Assembly: GCF_014201145.1 (NCBI RefSeq)
Contig: NZ_JACHDP010000001.1
Span: forward strand, 4,340,001 to 4,404,000
From: Micromonospora parathelypteridis
GTDB lineage: Bacteria > Actinomycetota > Actinomycetes > Mycobacteriales > Micromonosporaceae
Reading direction: 5' to 3'
Length of the DNA stretch: 64,000 nucleotides
Position numbers and translations under genes: made by a program. Below, piece after piece: positions 26,287-37,009 of the stretch (its first letter is position 1; each line of letters opens with the position of its first letter). The notes under the pieces are model-generated. The model saw only the letters and a list, made by a program, of their open reading frames with translations. It was not told the DNA's origin and ran no database searches.

Positions 26287-28965
26287 TCAGTCCGCGTCGC
26301 CGCCGTCGTGGCCCGGTATCGCGCGCAGCGCGGCCCACAGCTCGGCCCGGCCGGTCACGCCGAGCTTCGCGTAGATCCGCTGGAGGTGATTTTCCACGGT
26401 GCGCGCCGAGAGGTAGAGCCGCTCGGCGATGGCCCGGCTGGGCGCGCCGTGCGCGGCGAGGCGGGCCACCTGCCACTCCCGCTCGGTCAGCACCGGCGCG
26501 CCCGCGTGCAGCGCCGGCGTCCGGATCACGTCACAACGCCCGAGCAACGCGGCCAGGCGTTCCCGGGCATCGTTGGCCGCCGGCGAGTGCTGCTGGCGCA
26601 ACCGCTGCGCGGCCTGGGAGGTCGCCTCGGCCGCGTACACGGTCAACTCCAGCGCGGCGTAGTCGTCGGCGACCGCGAGCAGATCCGCGGCGGAGTCGGT
26701 CACCGCGGCGCGGGCGTGCCGGGCCAGCAGCGGTGGAAGCACCCCGTCGACCCGCTCGGAGAGCTCGGCCAGGCGTTGCGCCACCGTGCGCCGGCCACCA
26801 TCGGAACAGGTGGGCCCCACCGGCATGCCAGCCTGATCCAGCCGGACGAGGTCGTGGAGGACGTGCACCTCGTGCCCGGCGAAGCCGTCCGAGCGCAGCC
26901 GGTCCACCAGGTCGCTGAGGTGCTTGACCGCGCCCGGCAGGTCACCCGACGCGGCGAGCGTCGCGCCCCGGGCCTGCTCCAGCCACGGGTAGAGCACCGC
27001 CATGCCTGGCGCGTGGGTGCGGTCCGCTTCGGCCATCGCCGCAGTGGCCTGCGCGGCGTCACCGCGCAGCGCCGCCGACTGGGCGCGTTCGGCCTGAGCC
27101 AGACCGGCGTAGACGCGGCTGGTCGCCAGCACCGCACAGGCACCGAGCGAGGTACGCATGGACGCGTCGCTCTGCCCGCGCAGACGGGACGCGTACGCCT
27201 GGAGGATGGCCAGGTAGCCGGTGCCGAGCCGGAAGTCGCCCGCGCCGGCGAGGTCGGCGAACTCGTCGGCCACGATCGCGTCGATCCCGGCCAGGTCGCC
27301 GGTGAGCATGAGCCGGGTGCCCCGGGCGAGCTCCAGGGCCAGTTGCAGGTACGGCATGTCGGTGCGCCAGTTGGCTACGGCGGAGTGCACCTGGGCGATC
27401 GCCGTACCGCTGCGGGTCAGCTGGCCCTGTGCGGCCTGGACGTACGCGATGGTGCAGCGGGCCAGCTCGCGGGCGGCGACGCCGGCCGCCGGCCGGTCCA
27501 GTACGCGTTGGCTGAGCCGCACCGCGGTGGTCGTGTCCAGTCGGTGCAGGCGCATGATCGCCTCGAAGGCGTGCACCCGGGACCGGTCGGCGGAGTCGCT
27601 GAGCTGCTCGACCCGGCTCGCGATCTCCTCCACCGTGGACTGCCGGCTCAGCCCCCAGTAACTGACCATCCCGCGTACGGTCAGCCAGCGGCAGAACCGC
27701 CGCTCGTCGCCGGGATCGGGGGTCACCGCGTCGAGGACTTCGATCGCCTCGTCGGGCCGGTCGGCGAACATCAGGATGGTGGCGAGCAGCTCCGCCGCGT
27801 CGGAGCCGCCATCGGCGTTCAACGCGGCACGGGCCAGGCGGGTCGCCAACGGCACGTCGTAGCGGGTGAACGCCTGGACCGCGGCGTCCACCAACAACGC
27901 GGGGTCCTGCGCGGTGCCCGAGTCGAGCCGCCACACCGCGACCCGCAGCAGGTCGTCGCGGCGCCGCTTGCCGACCTGCTCGAGCAGCTCCGCGAGGTGT
28001 GCCTGAAGTCTTCGGGTGCGGCTGACCGGGCAGCGGCGGCGCATCACCTCGCCGTAGAGCGGATGAGCCAGCCGGACGTTGGTCCGTCGGTCGTGCTGGA
28101 CCACGCTGATCAGCCCGCGTTCCTCGGCGGTCTCCACATCGGCCGGGTCGGCGGCCTTGTTCAGCAGGTGCAGGCCGAGTGGTTCGCCGAACGCGACCAG
28201 CTCGACGACCGCGCGGACGCCGTCGGTGAGTTTCCCGACCCGGGTGTCGATCAGGTCGGTCAGGTTCGGGGCCAGCTCCAGTCGCCCGGTCCACTTCCAG
28301 ATCCCGTACGTGCGTTTCAACTCGGCGCTGCCGTTGGCGGCGTGCACCAGCTCCCGCAGCAACAGCGGATTTCCTGCCGACAGCTTGCCGAGCCGGTCGG
28401 CGGAGCCGGCGTCGACCGGGCCGCCCAGGATCGCCGCCAGCAGGCCAGCGGTCTCCGCGTGCGGCATCGGGGTCAGCTCGACGTGCTCGACCAGGTCGTC
28501 GGTCCAGAGTGCGCGGATCGGCAGCGGAATCTGTTCGCCGTCGCGCAGGGTGCCGACCACGGTGGCGTTCTCGGCGCGGGCGACCAGGTGCACCAGGGCA
28601 GCGGAGGGCGGATCGAGCAGGTGGGCGTCGTCGATCGCGAGCACGATCCGTCGGCCGGCCGCCTGCTGTTGCAGCACGTTGAGCGCCCAGCGCAGGATCC
28701 CGGCGGGGGAGAGGCCCTGGGGCTGCTCGGCGGGGAGGACCTGCACCAGCCCGCCGAACGGCAGCGCCGCGGTGGTGGCGCTGGCCGCGATGGACCAGAT
28801 CGCGAACCGTTCGGTGGGCAACGCGCTCACGCCTTCGCGCAGCAGCCGGCTCTTGCCGATGCCCGCGCTGCCGCTGAAGAAGAGCCCACGGCCAGCCTCG
28901 CCGGTCACCGCCGCCAGCAGGCGGTTGAGCTCGTCGGTCCTGCCGACGAACTTCCATCGACTCAT
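26287..28965 (-). CDS. LAL-type LuxR-family transcriptional regulator with AAA ATPase domain
   Basis: This is an 892-residue cytoplasmic protein. The N-terminus has a P-loop (GSAGIGKS, residues 32-39) and a Walker B-like LAIDDAH segment, typical of large ATP-binding LuxR regulators related to MalT. A long helical, TPR-like middle follows. The C-terminal 65 residues form a LuxR helix-turn-helix (LTEREWQVARLAAHG... to ...TVENHLQRIYAKLGV). ATG 28965 is the natural start as it leads straight into WKFVGRTDEL; the ribosome site is weak. It runs into pncB and is divergent from the dynamin-like gene. Target genes cannot be told from sequence. Confidence 0.9.
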   Translation of the reverse strand: MSRWKFVGRTDELNRLLAAVTGEAGRGLFFSGSAGIGKSRLLREGVSALPTERFAIWSIAASATTAALPFGGLVQVLPAEQPQGLSPAGILRWALNVLQQQAAGRRIVLAIDDAHLLDPPSAALVHLVARAENATVVGTLRDGEQIPLPIRALWTDDLVEHVELTPMPHAETAGLLAAILGGPVDAGSADRLGKLSAGNPLLLRELVHAANGSAELKRTYGIWKWTGRLELAPNLTDLIDTRVGKLTDGVRAVVELVAFGEPLGLHLLNKAADPADVETAEERGLISVVQHDRRTNVRLAHPLYGEVMRRRCPVSRTRRLQAHLAELLEQVGKRRRDDLLRVAVWRLDSGTAQDPALLVDAAVQAFTRYDVPLATRLARAALNADGGSDAAELLATILMFADRPDEAIEVLDAVTPDPGDERRFCRWLTVRGMVSYWGLSRQSTVEEIASRVEQLSDSADRSRVHAFEAIMRLHRLDTTTAVRLSQRVLDRPAAGVAARELARCTIAYVQAAQGQLTRSGTAIAQVHSAVANWRTDMPYLQLALELARGTRLMLTGDLAGIDAIVADEFADLAGAGDFRLGTGYLAILQAYASRLRGQSDASMRTSLGACAVLATSRVYAGLAQAERAQSAALRGDAAQATAAMAEADRTHAPGMAVLYPWLEQARGATLAASGDLPGAVKHLSDLVDRLRSDGFAGHEVHVLHDLVRLDQAGMPVGPTCSDGGRRTVAQRLAELSERVDGVLPPLLARHARAAVTDSAADLLAVADDYAALELTVYAAEATSQAAQRLRQQHSPAANDARERLAALLGRCDVIRTPALHAGAPVLTEREWQVARLAAHGAPSRAIAERLYLSARTVENHLQRIYAKLGVTGRAELWAALRAIPGHDGGDAD

Positions 28966-29162
28966 TCGCGCAGCATATCGATCGGAATCCGTCCGCGCCC
29001 GCACCGTCACCCAACGAAGTTGAGTAGTCGCACAATTACCGGTGAGTATTCGCGGTGTTCCACCTGGTTGTCGGCCCGCACGTAGTCTTCCGGCATCCGG
29101 GTTCATTCACCGGAATTCCCACACGACCGGCTGTCCGGTCACCTGCCACGGGAGGCCACCTG

Positions 29163-30722
29163 ATGAAGCAGGGCCCTCTCCCCTCGATCGACTCGTCGGA
29201 CGACATCGTGGGCACAGCCGACCTGCCCAGCGGCGGCCCACTGCCCACCCGGGTCGGGGTGACCGACCCGGCCCCGGAGGAGCCCCTCGGTGTGGTCGCC
29301 GTCGGCCCGGCCGGTGCCGAGCGGCGCGCCGTGCTCGCCCGGCTGCTCGGGCTCGACCCCGTCATGCTCACCGTGCCCGCGGGCAGTTGGTTGGTGGTGC
29401 GGAACGCGAAGGTGCCCACCCGGGCGGCGTTCGTGCCCGGTTACCGCCAGCCGCACTCGTACGGCGCGGACCGACACGCCGCCGGCCCGGCGTTGGCCCG
29501 TCCGCCCCGGCGGGTCGAGCTGAGCGTGCCCGAGCCACTGCTGCGGCACTTCACCCTGATCGACGTTCCGGACACGGCCACGCTCGGTGCGGCCGGCAGG
29601 CGGGTGCTGCTCGACGCGGTGGGCCGCGCCGGCGCGCTGCTCTTCGTGATCTCCGCCGACCAGGCGTTCGCCGCCGCCGAGCTGAACCTGCTCGCCGAGG
29701 TCGCCCCGACCTCGGTGGAGGTTGTCTTCGCGGTCACTCCCGGCGCGGCAGGTTGGGCCCCATCGGCCGACGGTGCGGCGACGACGGAGGACGCGGGGGC
29801 GTCCGTCCCGCCGGTCGGGGGTCAGGCGACAGAGGTGGACGCGGCCGCGGTGACCGTGGCGGCCCACCGCGCCGCGCTGCTGGCCGCGGTGCCGGCGCTG
29901 GCTGGCGCGCGGTGGTTCCCGGTCGACGCCCATGCCGTCGCCGACCACGCCGCCGACCTGCGCCGGGCGCTGGTGGGCTGGTCGTCGGGGGAGGGGCTGC
30001 AGCGGGCCAGTGCCGATCCGCCGGTGCTGCCGGGCCAGCATGGTCGGGTCGCCGTGGCCGCCGACCCGGGAGGCTGGTCCGAGCAGGTCGACCGGCAGAC
30101 CCGCTCGTGTGCCCAGCGGATCCGCCAGCACCTCGCCCTGGAGTTGGCCAACATCCACCTGCGGGCGGTTCAGGAAATCGTGTTCGGGGTCGGCTGCGCG
30201 GGCGTTCCCGACCTACTGGATCGGGAGATGGCGGCGTTGTCGCTGTTGGCCACCGCGCAGTGCGACCACGCGGTGCGCGGCATCGTGGCCGACGCCGCGG
30301 CCCGGGTGCTCGGCGCGCCGCCGTCCGAAGGGGTGCGACGGCGGATCGCCACCGCCGTGCAGTACGGCCTGACCGATCACCGGCCGGGTCATGAGTTGGA
30401 CAAGGTCCTGCTGGTCACCAGCACGGCCGGGGTGGCCGGGTTGACCGGCCCGGAGGCGATCGACGCCCTCGCCAACTATCCGACGGCGTCCCGAGACGAG
30501 GTGCTTCCGCCAGTCGCGGTGGCGCTCTCCGGCGGGTGCTGGCAGCAGTGGCGGATGCCCGGCAACGACGACCACAGCGCAGCGCGGGCCTGGTCCCAAC
30601 GCGCGGTGCGGGAGGTCGAGCTGGGGTTGTCCCGGGAGATCTCCCGGCGGTTCGAAGTGATCCGGCTCTCGCTGAGCGCGGTGCTCTCCGATGCAGTCGA
30701 TCACGGCATCCTGCTCGCCTGA
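29163..30722 (+). CDS. Dynamin-like protein with degenerate GTP-binding motifs
   Basis: This is a 519-residue soluble protein; ATG 29163 follows GGGAGG. The order of segments recalls a dynamin-like GTPase. There is a P-loop position (GPAGAERR, residues 48-55) and a switch-II-like DVPDT (134-138). A strand ending VTPGA (191-195) sits where NKxD would be, with a long helical C-terminal half. The P-loop lacks the Lys-Ser/Thr that binds phosphate, and the base-recognition motif is not NKxD. It probably does not hydrolyse GTP in the normal way. I do not recognise a named family. It sits divergent from the LAL regulator and before clpS, inside an otherwise conserved housekeeping block. Confidence 0.6.
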   Translation: MKQGPLPSIDSSDDIVGTADLPSGGPLPTRVGVTDPAPEEPLGVVAVGPAGAERRAVLARLLGLDPVMLTVPAGSWLVVRNAKVPTRAAFVPGYRQPHSYGADRHAAGPALARPPRRVELSVPEPLLRHFTLIDVPDTATLGAAGRRVLLDAVGRAGALLFVISADQAFAAAELNLLAEVAPTSVEVVFAVTPGAAGWAPSADGAATTEDAGASVPPVGGQATEVDAAAVTVAAHRAALLAAVPALAGARWFPVDAHAVADHAADLRRALVGWSSGEGLQRASADPPVLPGQHGRVAVAADPGGWSEQVDRQTRSCAQRIRQHLALELANIHLRAVQEIVFGVGCAGVPDLLDREMAALSLLATAQCDHAVRGIVADAAARVLGAPPSEGVRRRIATAVQYGLTDHRPGHELDKVLLVTSTAGVAGLTGPEAIDALANYPTASRDEVLPPVAVALSGGCWQQWRMPGNDDHSAARAWSQRAVREVELGLSREISRRFEVIRLSLSAVLSDAVDHGILLA

Positions 30723-30870
30723 CGGCGTGGCCGCCCCCCGGTCCAGGCCCGCTCCGCACCGTGCGTCGGATGACGTCCGGGGCGGGTCGGGGGTGCCCGG
30801 TGTGGGCGATCCGCGCCGGGCCGGCGTTCCGGTTCCTCGGTTCCGGGAAACCGGTGGCACGATGGGGGGC

Positions 30871-31161
30871 ATGGCGGCTCCACAGGTTGCACCGGTCGAG
30901 ACGCCGGACACTGACGAGGTGCCGGCGGCTGACCGGCAATGGGTGACGATCGTGTGGGACGACCCGGTCAATCTGATGACGTACGTGACCTGGGTCTTTC
31001 AGAAGCTTTTCGGCTACAGCCGGGAGAGGGCCGAGCAGCTGATGCTGGACGTGCACCACAAGGGCCGTGCCGTGGTCTCCACCGGTGCCCGAGAGCGGAT
31101 GGAGCACGACGCGTCGCAGCTGCACGCGTACGGGCTGTGGGCGACGGTGGACCGCTCATGA
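30871..31161 (+). CDS. clpS: ATP-dependent Clp protease adaptor ClpS
   Basis: This is a 96-residue adaptor that delivers N-degron substrates to ClpAP/ClpCP. The family core is visible: [31 protein letters not shown] and the ending YGLWATVD. The ATG at 30871 is chosen after the G-rich GATGGGGGGC; an ATG nine bases upstream is in frame too. Its stop overlaps the following DUF2017 start as ATGA, a coupling seen widely in actinobacteria. Confidence 0.95.
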   Translation: MAAPQVAPVETPDTDEVPAADRQWVTIVWDDPVNLMTYVTWVFQKLFGYSRERAEQLMLDVHHKGRAVVSTGARERMEHDASQLHAYGLWATVDRS

Positions 31162-31658
31162 GCATGTTCCGCCGTCAGGCCGGCCGATACGTCGCCACCT
31201 TCGCCGTCGACGAGGTGCGGGTGTTGCGCAAGGTCGCCTCCGAGGTGGTCGGCCTGCTCACCGACGGCTTCGACCACACCGACCCGGTCGTCGGTCGGCT
31301 CTTCCCGGCGGTCTACCCGAAGGACGCGCCCGGCACCGCCGAGTTCCGCCGCTACACCGAGGGCGACCTGAAGACCGCGAAGATCGATCAGGCGGGAGCG
31401 ATCCTGGCCGCGCTGCCCGACGACGCCGGCGGTGAGGTGCGGCTGGACGCCGAGGCGGCCGAGGCGTGGTTGCGGGCGCTGAACGACGCCCGGCTCGCGA
31501 TGGGCGTCCGCCTGGAGATCAAGGACGGCACGGATCTGGGCGAGGAACTGGACGACGCGGTCGCCGAGGACCCGGCCTCCAGTCGGGTATTCCAGCTTTC
31601 GGTCTACGCGTACCTCGGGTATCTACAGGAGTCGCTGCTCAACGCCTTGATCGACTAG
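31158..31658 (+). CDS. DUF2017 family protein
   Basis: This is a 166-residue cytoplasmic protein of the DUF2017 family, found almost only in actinobacteria and nearly always beside clpS. It is mostly helical and has no catalytic motif I can identify. The four-base ATGA overlap with clpS implies coupled synthesis, and the gene pair suggests a role linked to ClpS-dependent proteolysis. That role is inferred from neighbourhood only. Confidence 0.85.
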   Translation: MSMFRRQAGRYVATFAVDEVRVLRKVASEVVGLLTDGFDHTDPVVGRLFPAVYPKDAPGTAEFRRYTEGDLKTAKIDQAGAILAALPDDAGGEVRLDAEAAEAWLRALNDARLAMGVRLEIKDGTDLGEELDDAVAEDPASSRVFQLSVYAYLGYLQESLLNALID

Positions 31659-31710
31659 CCGTGACCGGCACCACTTCGGCCCGTGCTCGGCAGGCGTTAG
31701 GCTGGTGCAC

Positions 31711-32199
31711 GTGCTGAGCATCGACCGGTCGATCATCGACGCGATCGTCGCCCACGCGCGCCGGGATCACCCCGATGAGGCGTGCGGCGTGGTCGCCGGT
31801 CTCGTCGGCAGCGAAACCCCGACCCGGCACATCCCCATGGACAACGCCGCGCGGTCGATGACCTTCTACGAGTTCGACTCGATGGAGCACCTGCGGGTGT
31901 GGCGGGAGATGGACGACCGGGACGAGGAGCCCGTGGTCATCTACCACTCGCACACCGCCACCGAGGCGTACCCGTCACGGACGGATGTCTCCTTCGCCGG
32001 TGAGCCGGGCGCGCACTACCTGCTCGTCTCGACCCGCGAACCGGACTCGGAGGAGATCCGGTCGTTCCGGATCGTCGACGGCGTGGTCACCGAGGAGCCG
32101 GTTCGGGTCGTGGAGGCCGGCGTCGACCCGCATGCCGTCCAGTCCTACATGTTCGGGCAGAGCCCGGCGACGGTCGACTACGAGTGTTCCGGCCGCTGA
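31711..32199 (+). CDS. mec: JAMM/MPN+ metalloprotease, CysO-cysteine peptidase
   Basis: This is a 162-residue zinc peptidase. The JAMM motif is complete: Glu23, then His79-Ser-His81 and Asp92 with the canonical ten-residue gap. In M. tuberculosis, Mec releases cysteine from the CysO-cysteine adduct. GTG 31711 gives MLSIDRS, matching the usual start of the family; GTG 31705 is an alternative. It leads cysO by 66 bases and cysM follows, the same three-gene set and logic as in mycobacteria. Because this CysO carries a tail after its di-glycine, the protease may also mature the carrier. Confidence 0.92.
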   Translation: MLSIDRSIIDAIVAHARRDHPDEACGVVAGLVGSETPTRHIPMDNAARSMTFYEFDSMEHLRVWREMDDRDEEPVVIYHSHTATEAYPSRTDVSFAGEPGAHYLLVSTREPDSEEIRSFRIVDGVVTEEPVRVVEAGVDPHAVQSYMFGQSPATVDYECSGR

Positions 32200-32265
32200 T
32201 CCGTCAGCGTCCGCACCCGTCTCGTCCCGTCACCGTAGGCACACCCGATCGAGGAGCTCGACATC

Positions 32266-33608
<1,343 letters not shown>

Positions 33609-33627
33609 CCGAATTGGTCATCGAAGG

Positions 33628-33661
33628 GTACGGGCCGTCGATGTACGTCGACGGCCCGTAC
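33628..33661 (+). terminator. Terminator after cysM
   Basis: GTACGGGCCGTCGA pairs perfectly with TCGACGGCCCGTAC across a TGTACG loop, a 14-pair stem 19 bases past the cysM stop. It separates the cysteine genes from the MBL-fold gene. Confidence 0.8.
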
Positions 33662-33833
33662 GCTGCCCGCCGTGCCGTGAGCACGTGTCACGTTCGTGAC
33701 AACTTCCGTCGGATGATTCTTGCTGCCGGGCACCCCAGCGTAGGCTGCGCAGCGTGACGTACGCGTCGGTAGAGATCATGGCTGGGGCGACGGCCACCAC
33801 GAATGCTACTGACAGTGACAGCGAGACAACTCG

Positions 33834-34577
33834 ATGCGACTGACCGTCCTTGGCAGCGCCGGCAGCTTCCCCGGCCCCGAGTCGCCCTGCTCGGCCTACC
33901 TCGTCGAGGCGGACGGTTTCCGGCTCCTGGTCGACTTCGGCTCAGGGTCGCTGTCCAGTCTTCAGCGGTACGCGGGGCTGCACGCCCCGGACGCGATCCT
34001 GCTGACGCACCTGCACTGTGATCACATGTTCGACGCCGTGCTGTACGTGGTGGTGCGCCGGTACGCCCCAGACGGCCCCTATCCGACGCTGCCCGTCTAC
34101 GCGCCCGCCGGAGCACCGGACCGGCTCAGCGCCGCCTACGGCGACGACGGCTCCGTGGAGGACGTCTACCAGTTCTACGCCCTTCAGCCCGGCACCTTCC
34201 CGATCGGCCCGTTCGCGGTCACCGTCGACCGGGTCAACCACCCCGTCGAGACGTACGGGGTGCGGCTGGAGCACGGCGGCCGGTCGCTGTGCTACTCGTC
34301 GGACACCGCGCCGTGCGAAGCGCTGCTGCGGCTGGCCCAGGACGCCGACGTCTTTCTCTGCGAGGCCAGCTACCTCGACGGGATGGACAATCCGCCGGAC
34401 CTGCACCTGACCGGCCGCGAGGCCGGTGAGGCGGCGACCAAGGCGGCGGTGGGTCGGCTGTTGCTCACCCACCTGGTGCCCGCCTGGGGCAGCGAGGCGC
34501 ACACGTTGGAATCGGCCGCCGGCGCGTACGCCGGATCGATCGACGTGGTCCGGCCCGGCGCCAGTTACGACATCTGA
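33834..34577 (+). CDS. MBL-fold metallo-hydrolase (RNase Z-like)
   Basis: This is a 247-residue metallo-beta-lactamase-fold enzyme. Metal ligands are seen in THLHCDH (about residues 61-67), the later His in VNHPVE, Asp in YSSDTAPCE and the closing LTHLVP. The overall layout resembles RNase Z/PhnP-type phosphodiesterases. In actinobacteria this gene commonly stands between cysM and rph, as here (with two glycosyltransferases inserted). A role in RNA or nucleotide processing is plausible from the rph neighbour, but the substrate is unknown. Confidence 0.88.
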   Translation: MRLTVLGSAGSFPGPESPCSAYLVEADGFRLLVDFGSGSLSSLQRYAGLHAPDAILLTHLHCDHMFDAVLYVVVRRYAPDGPYPTLPVYAPAGAPDRLSAAYGDDGSVEDVYQFYALQPGTFPIGPFAVTVDRVNHPVETYGVRLEHGGRSLCYSSDTAPCEALLRLAQDADVFLCEASYLDGMDNPPDLHLTGREAGEAATKAAVGRLLLTHLVPAWGSEAHTLESAAGAYAGSIDVVRPGASYDI

Positions 34578-34688
34578 CCCGGCACGTCCCGGTTGGGCCG
34601 GGCCGGGCCGCGGTGTTGTGCCGTAGTGTTCGCCGGCCGGTCAGCGGACGGTCGTCTGTCGCACCCGTGGCACCCGCACCGTGTGGGC

Positions 34689-35834
34689 ATGCGGATCGCC
34701 ATCGTGACCGAGTCGTTCCCACCGGACGTGAACGGCGTCGCCCACTCCGTGGTGCGGACGGCGGAGCACCTGCTTGAGCGCGGCCACGAGCCGGTGGTCA
34801 TCGCGCCGTCGCCGCACGCCTCCGGTCGGCAGAACATCGACCGGCTGCCGTACCCGGTGGTGCGTATCCCCAGCGTGCCGCTGCCCCGCTATCAGGGCTT
34901 CCGGTTGGGCGTGCCGACGACCACCCGGTTGACCGGGGCGCTGCTGTCGGCCGAGCCGGACGTGGTGCACCTGGCCAGTCCGTTCGTCCTCGGCGCACGG
35001 GCGGCCACGCTGGCCAGCCGGCACGGGCTGCCCACGGTGGCGGTCTACCAGACCGATGTGGCGGCGTACGCGCGGGCGTACCGGGTGAGCTGGGGTGAGG
35101 CGGCGGCCTGGCGCCGGATCCGTGAGATCCACAATTCGGCGCAGCGCACCCTCGCCCCGTCCACCCGTGCCGCCGCCGACCTGATCGCCAACGGGGTGCA
35201 GCGGATCTGGCTGTGGCGTCGCGGGGTGGACGCCAGCCGCTTCGACCCGGCCAAGCGTTGTGCGGCGCTGCGGGACCGGCTGGCACCCGGCGGTGAGCTG
35301 CTGGTCGGCTACGTCGGCCGGCTCGCCCCGGAGAAGCGGGTGGAGCTGCTGGCGGCGACGTCGCGGCTGCCCGGGGTGCGGGTGGTGGTGGCCGGCGACG
35401 GCCCGACCCGCCGCCAGTTGGCCCGGGAACTGCCCGGGGTGACCTTCCTCGGGGTGCAGCACGGCGAGGACCTGGCCCGGCTCTACGCCAGCCTGGACCT
35501 GTTCGTGCACACCGGACCGCACGAGACCTTCGGCCAGACCATCCAGGAGGCGTTGGCCTCCGGGGTGCCGGTCGTGGCACCGAACAGCGGTGGTCCGGTC
35601 GATCTGGTCGACCAGGGTGTGACCGGGCTGCTGGTGCCACCGGGCGACGGCGACGCGCTGGCCGCCGCGGTAGCCGACCTGGCCGGCGACGCCGACCGGC
35701 GGCGGGCCTACGGGCTGGCCGCACGGGTCGCGGTCAGTCGGCGTAGCTGGGCGGCCGTCGGCGACGAGCTGATCGGGCACTACCACGCGGTACGAGCAGC
35801 GGCCACCACCGTCGGCCTGCCGGCCGCCTCGTGA
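34689..35834 (+). CDS. GT4 glycosyltransferase, probable GDP-mannose-dependent mannosyltransferase (MgtA/PimB-like)
   Basis: This is a 381-residue GT-B enzyme. The N-terminus (VTESFPPDVNGVAHSV) is typical of MgtA/PimB'-type alpha-mannosyltransferases. The C-terminal half has YVGRLAPEKR and the E-x7-E sugar-nucleotide motif in HETFGQTIQEA. Those enzymes build mannosyl glycolipids or lipomannan on the inner face of the membrane. Its stop overlaps the next glycosyltransferase start as GTGA, so the two probably work together. Donor and acceptor are inferred from similarity. Confidence 0.87.
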   Translation: MRIAIVTESFPPDVNGVAHSVVRTAEHLLERGHEPVVIAPSPHASGRQNIDRLPYPVVRIPSVPLPRYQGFRLGVPTTTRLTGALLSAEPDVVHLASPFVLGARAATLASRHGLPTVAVYQTDVAAYARAYRVSWGEAAAWRRIREIHNSAQRTLAPSTRAAADLIANGVQRIWLWRRGVDASRFDPAKRCAALRDRLAPGGELLVGYVGRLAPEKRVELLAATSRLPGVRVVVAGDGPTRRQLARELPGVTFLGVQHGEDLARLYASLDLFVHTGPHETFGQTIQEALASGVPVVAPNSGGPVDLVDQGVTGLLVPPGDGDALAAAVADLAGDADRRRAYGLAARVAVSRRSWAAVGDELIGHYHAVRAAATTVGLPAAS

Positions 35835-37000
35835 CCGGGGCTGCCGGCGGGCTGCGGATCGTGCGGCTCGCCAACTTCGTCACGGCACGCTCCGGCGGGC
35901 TGCGTACCGCGCTGCGGCACCTCGGGGAGGGCTACCGGGAGGCCGGGCACGAGCCGGTGCTGGTGATACCCGGCCAGCGGGCCGCCGACGAGTCGTACCC
36001 GTGGGGGCGGGTGGTCACCCTGCCCGGCCCGGAGTTGCCCGGCAGCGGCGGCTACCGGCTGCTGGCCAATCGACGCCGGTCGGCCCGGCTGCTCGTCGAC
36101 CTGGCACCGGATCGGCTGGAGGTCTCCGACCGGTTGTCGCTGCGCTGGACGGGCCGGTGGGCGCGAGCGCACGGGGTGCCGTCGGTGATGGTGTCGCACG
36201 AGTCGCTGACCGGGTTGCTCGGCCAGTGGGGTGTGCCGGACGCGTTGCGCCGGCCGACCGCCGACCGGCTCAACCGGGCGACCAGCCGGGCGTACGACCG
36301 GATCGTCTGCACGACCAGGTGGGCCGCCCAGGAGTTCGACCGGATCGGCGCCGACAACGTGGACCTGGTGCCGCTCGGGGTGGACCTGGACACCTTCCAC
36401 CCGGGCCGGGCCGATCCCCGGCTGCGCGCCCGGTACGCCGACTCCAACGAGTTGTTGCTGGTGCACTGCGCCCGGCTGTCTCCGGAGAAGCGGCCGGAGC
36501 TGGCCGTGCAGGCGTTGGCCGAGCTGCGCCGGGAGGGCGTACCGGCGGTGCTGGTGATGGCCGGTGACGGCCCGCTGCGCGGCGCGCTGGCCCGTCGGGC
36601 GGCAGGGCTGCCGGTGACGTTCACCGGCTTCCTGCCGGACCGTGCCGCGGTGGCCGCGTTGTTGGCCAGCGCGGACGTGGTGCTGGCACCGGGCCCGGTG
36701 GAAACCTTCGGTCTCGCCGGGCTGGAGGCGCTGGCCTGTGGCACCCCGGTGGTGGTCAACTCCGCCAGCGCGCTGCCCGAGGTGGTCGGCGCGGCCGGGC
36801 TGGCCGCGCACGGCTCGGGGGAGTCGATGGCCGCGGCGGTGACCCGCCTGGCGGCCCGGCCGGAGGTGGAGCGGCGGCGACTCGCCCGGGCCAGGGCCGA
36901 GGAGTTCGGGTGGCCGGCCGCGGTCGCCGGGTTCCTCCGGGTGCACGACGCGAACGCACCTCGGGGCACCCCGAGCGAGGTGGCCCACCGCACCGCATAG
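35831..37000 (+). CDS. GT4 glycosyltransferase
   Basis: This is a 389-residue GT-B glycosyltransferase of family GT4. It has CARLSPEKRPELAVQAL at the start of the nucleotide-sugar domain and the E-x7-E motif in VETFGLAGLEALACG. The GTG start lies within the stop of the preceding enzyme. An N-terminal segment ANFVTARSGGLRTALRHLG marks a subgroup that often accompanies mannosyltransferases in actinobacteria. It probably adds a further sugar to the same glycolipid acceptor. Confidence 0.85.
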   Translation: MTGAAGGLRIVRLANFVTARSGGLRTALRHLGEGYREAGHEPVLVIPGQRAADESYPWGRVVTLPGPELPGSGGYRLLANRRRSARLLVDLAPDRLEVSDRLSLRWTGRWARAHGVPSVMVSHESLTGLLGQWGVPDALRRPTADRLNRATSRAYDRIVCTTRWAAQEFDRIGADNVDLVPLGVDLDTFHPGRADPRLRARYADSNELLLVHCARLSPEKRPELAVQALAELRREGVPAVLVMAGDGPLRGALARRAAGLPVTFTGFLPDRAAVAALLASADVVLAPGPVETFGLAGLEALACGTPVVVNSASALPEVVGAAGLAAHGSGESMAAAVTRLAARPEVERRRLARARAEEFGWPAAVAGFLRVHDANAPRGTPSEVAHRTA

Positions 37001-37009
37001 GGTGCAGGC

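Noticed and set aside
26308..29085. 925-codon plus-strand frame covering the LAL regulator
   Set aside because: Long antisense frames are expected in high-GC DNA; the minus strand has Walker and LuxR motifs, this one has none.
29040..29112. Short inverted pair CCGGTGA/TCACCGG between the LAL regulator and the dynamin-like gene
   Set aside because: Seven bases, 59 apart, is too weak to call an operator without comparison to other genomes.
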